A stretch of 8,225 nt of DNA from Paramuribaculum sp. (lineage in GTDB: Bacteria; Bacteroidota; Bacteroidia; Bacteroidales; Muribaculaceae). The notes below the pieces were generated by a model. It ran no database searches and was not told the DNA's origin. It saw only the letters and a list, made by a program, of their open reading frames with translations. Both the position numbers and the translations under genes were made by a program. Each line of letters opens with the position of its first letter. The first letter of the stretch is position 1. Below are positions 7,058 through 8,225 of this stretch, in pieces. The stretch spans positions 1 through 8,225 of the forward strand of contig JAIDJZ010000121.1 in assembly GCA_029051965.1 (NCBI GenBank), in the 5' to 3' direction.

Positions 7058-8137
7058 TCAGGATTTGCAGGCGGCTTGGTGGAAATGGCAGTGTTTGATC
7101 GATCCGTCGCTTTCACGCAGGTGCATTCCGTTGCCTTCACAATAGCGGAAAGCCTTGCAGTCGGCGCATATCCCGGTTTTCATCCAGCTGTGGTCGCGAT
7201 AGATCTGAAAACGGTTTTCCCAGACGTCCCAGATGCTGTCGCCGTCATAGATGTTGCCTTGCGCGAAGTCTGCCCGGATGCTCGGGCACGCGCCGATCGA
7301 TCCGTCGATCAGTACGGAGGCGATAGAGATTCCGGCCTGACAGGTGAAGAAGTGGTCGCGGACTTCGCCTTCGTAGTTGCCGAGGAAACCTTCGCAAGCG
7401 AATGAGCAGCGGATTGTCGCTTTTTTTCGGGTCTCTCTGATGAAGTCGAGCAGACTGATGAATTCGCCGGATGTCAGATTGAATTCGGGGCAGTTGCGCG
7501 CTCTGCCTGAGGGAAAGATGGTGAAGAGCCGCCATTCCCGGACGCCGAGAGAGAGGAGCAGGTCGTGGATCTGAGGCAGAGTCGGGAGGGAGTTGCGGGT
7601 TACGCATGTGACGACATCGAAACTGATGTCCGGGTCTTTTGCGGCGAGTGCAATTGCATCGCATGCTCTCCGGAACGATGCGGGGTTTCCGCGCATTGTG
7701 TTGTGGTCATTTTCAAGTCCGTCGAGGCTTATTGTCAGATTGTGGATTCCGGCGGCTTTGAGTGAGTCGAAACGCGCGGGCGTCAGAGCGAGTCCGTTGG
7801 AGACGATGCCCCACGGGAGTCGGCGCCGGTAGAGCTGCAGACCGATCTCTTCGAGGTCGGCACGCATAAGGGGTTCGCCTCCGGTTATGACGATGTTGAG
7901 TCGGCGGGTGTCGACATGGGGGATCAGGTCGTCGATGGCGCGCAGGAAGTCTTCGGCAGGCATGTCGGGCGTTTCGGAGGATGTCTTGCAGTCGCTGCCG
8001 CAATGTCGACATCTGAGGTTGCAGCGCTGGGTGCATTCCCAGAAGAGCTGTCTCAACGGGTGGCGCCTGTTGAGGTCTTTGTGTTGCTGTCGGGCGATTT
8101 CGAGAGCGAGTCGGTGGCGGAGGTCAATCTTATGCAT
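7058..8137 (-). CDS. Radical SAM/SPASM protein, resembling the Bacteroidetes rSAM/lipoprotein-system family (TIGR04133-like)
   Basis: Radical SAM enzymes cleave S-adenosylmethionine at a 4Fe-4S cluster to start radical chemistry; SPASM members mostly modify ribosomally made peptides or proteins. In the 359 residues the cluster motif CX3CX2C is C39, C43, C46, flanked by C35 and C50 in ECTQRCNLRCRHCGSDC. TGGEP (85-89), SNGL (113-116) and SISLDG-like TISLDG (135-140) complete the SAM-binding barrel. The C-terminal SPASM region holds C266, C284, C324, C327, C333, C350 and C357, with the typical DGSIGAC (278-284) and GNI (294-296), and so room for two auxiliary clusters. The N-terminal pattern matches, from memory, the family annotated as TIGR04133, said to occur with a small lipoprotein (TIGR04134). 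No such partner gene is seen next to it. The ATG at 8137 gives the usual ~28-residue lead to the motif. The enzyme class is sure, the subfamily fairly so, the substrate unknown. Confidence 0.88.
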   Translation of the reverse strand: MHKIDLRHRLALEIARQQHKDLNRRHPLRQLFWECTQRCNLRCRHCGSDCKTSSETPDMPAEDFLRAIDDLIPHVDTRRLNIVITGGEPLMRADLEEIGLQLYRRRLPWGIVSNGLALTPARFDSLKAAGIHNLTISLDGLENDHNTMRGNPASFRRACDAIALAAKDPDISFDVVTCVTRNSLPTLPQIHDLLLSLGVREWRLFTIFPSGRARNCPEFNLTSGEFISLLDFIRETRKKATIRCSFACEGFLGNYEGEVRDHFFTCQAGISIASVLIDGSIGACPSIRADFAQGNIYDGDSIWDVWENRFQIYRDHSWMKTGICADCKAFRYCEGNGMHLRESDGSIKHCHFHQAACKS

Positions 8138-8168
8138 CGGTCAGAGTGGAGTCGTTGGGGCTTTTCAT
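8130..8168 (-). other. Possible 12-codon upstream ORF overlapping the radical SAM start
   Basis: An ATG at 8168 opens a 12-codon frame (MKSPNDSTLTDA) whose TAA stop overlaps the first codons of the radical SAM gene by 8 nt. An in-frame TAG about 27 nt upstream of this ATG shows it is not the tail of a longer upstream gene. It could couple translation to the enzyme, or be chance; nothing beyond the geometry supports it. Confidence 0.2.
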
Positions 8169-8189
8169 GACGGGCAAAAGGATCGCCCC
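8157..8189 (-). promoter_or_regulatory. Imperfect hairpin in the radical SAM gene leader
   Basis: GGGGCTTTT (8157-8165) can pair with AAAAG (8176-8180) and CCCC (8186-8189) around a 10-nt loop, with a 5-nt bulge. It lies 20-52 nt upstream of the ATG on the minus strand. The ATG of the possible 12-codon frame lies in its loop. A regulatory or stabilising role is inference only. Confidence 0.25.
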
Positions 8190-8202
8190 CTCCTAGCTTT
8201 TG

Positions 8203-8210
8203 GAAATATA
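8203..8210 (-). promoter_or_regulatory. Candidate -7 box for the radical SAM gene
   Basis: On the minus strand the bases TATATTTC match TAnnTTTG at all fixed positions but the last. They sit in an AT-rich patch (8200-8222) that contrasts with the GC-rich surroundings, and would give a leader of about 60 nt. The -33 region would fall at or beyond the right edge, so it cannot be judged. Confidence 0.3.
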
Positions 8211-8225
8211 TACAACAATATACGT

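Noticed and set aside
6310..7140. A 276-codon minus-strand frame across the hexosaminidase start and the radical SAM gene end
   Set aside because: It is an Arg/Pro/His-rich off-frame reading that overlaps two well-supported genes and their gap.

Overview
The window looks like a chromosomal segment of a gut Bacteroidales bacterium, with Muribaculaceae as my best guess. The evidence is the protein families present (a short-form SerA with lysines at the catalytic-histidine site, an AmpG-like permease beside a SpoIID/LytB protein, a Bacteroidales-type radical SAM/SPASM enzyme), the lack of clear Shine-Dalgarno sites, one TAnnTTTG-type -7 box, and a fairly GC-rich third codon position. The taxonomy is inference from protein resemblance; no marker gene is present.

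Layout. The left part (1-2739, + strand) holds two tandem genes. The first is a SpoIID/LytB-domain protein whose reading frame is open to the left edge; its first ~65 residues resemble the tail of a DUF4922 (HIT-like nucleotidyltransferase) domain. The second, 19 nt later, is an AmpG-like major facilitator permease. Together they suggest uptake and processing of peptidoglycan fragments. A short convergent gap (2740-2847) carries a strong hairpin terminator serving serA.

The middle part (2848-4844, - strand) is a serC-serA operon for the first two steps of serine synthesis, 5 nt apart, with a candidate promoter upstream of serC. Upstream of that, on the same strand, lie a secreted GH20 beta-N-acetylhexosaminidase with a C-terminal discoidin-like domain (4941-6980) and a radical SAM/SPASM maturase-type enzyme (7058-8137), which resembles the Bacteroidetes family described as an rSAM/lipoprotein system. 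No partner peptide or lipoprotein gene is visible in the window. The last 88 bases hold only the leader of the radical SAM gene.

How the genes fit together: serC and serA clearly cooperate. The SpoIID-type protein and the permease probably cooperate in cell-wall recycling, and GH20 may add amino sugars from host or wall glycans. The radical SAM enzyme has an unknown substrate and is the least explained part of the window. There are no RNA genes, mobile elements or CRISPR arrays that I can see, and no gene-free stretch longer than about 110 bases.
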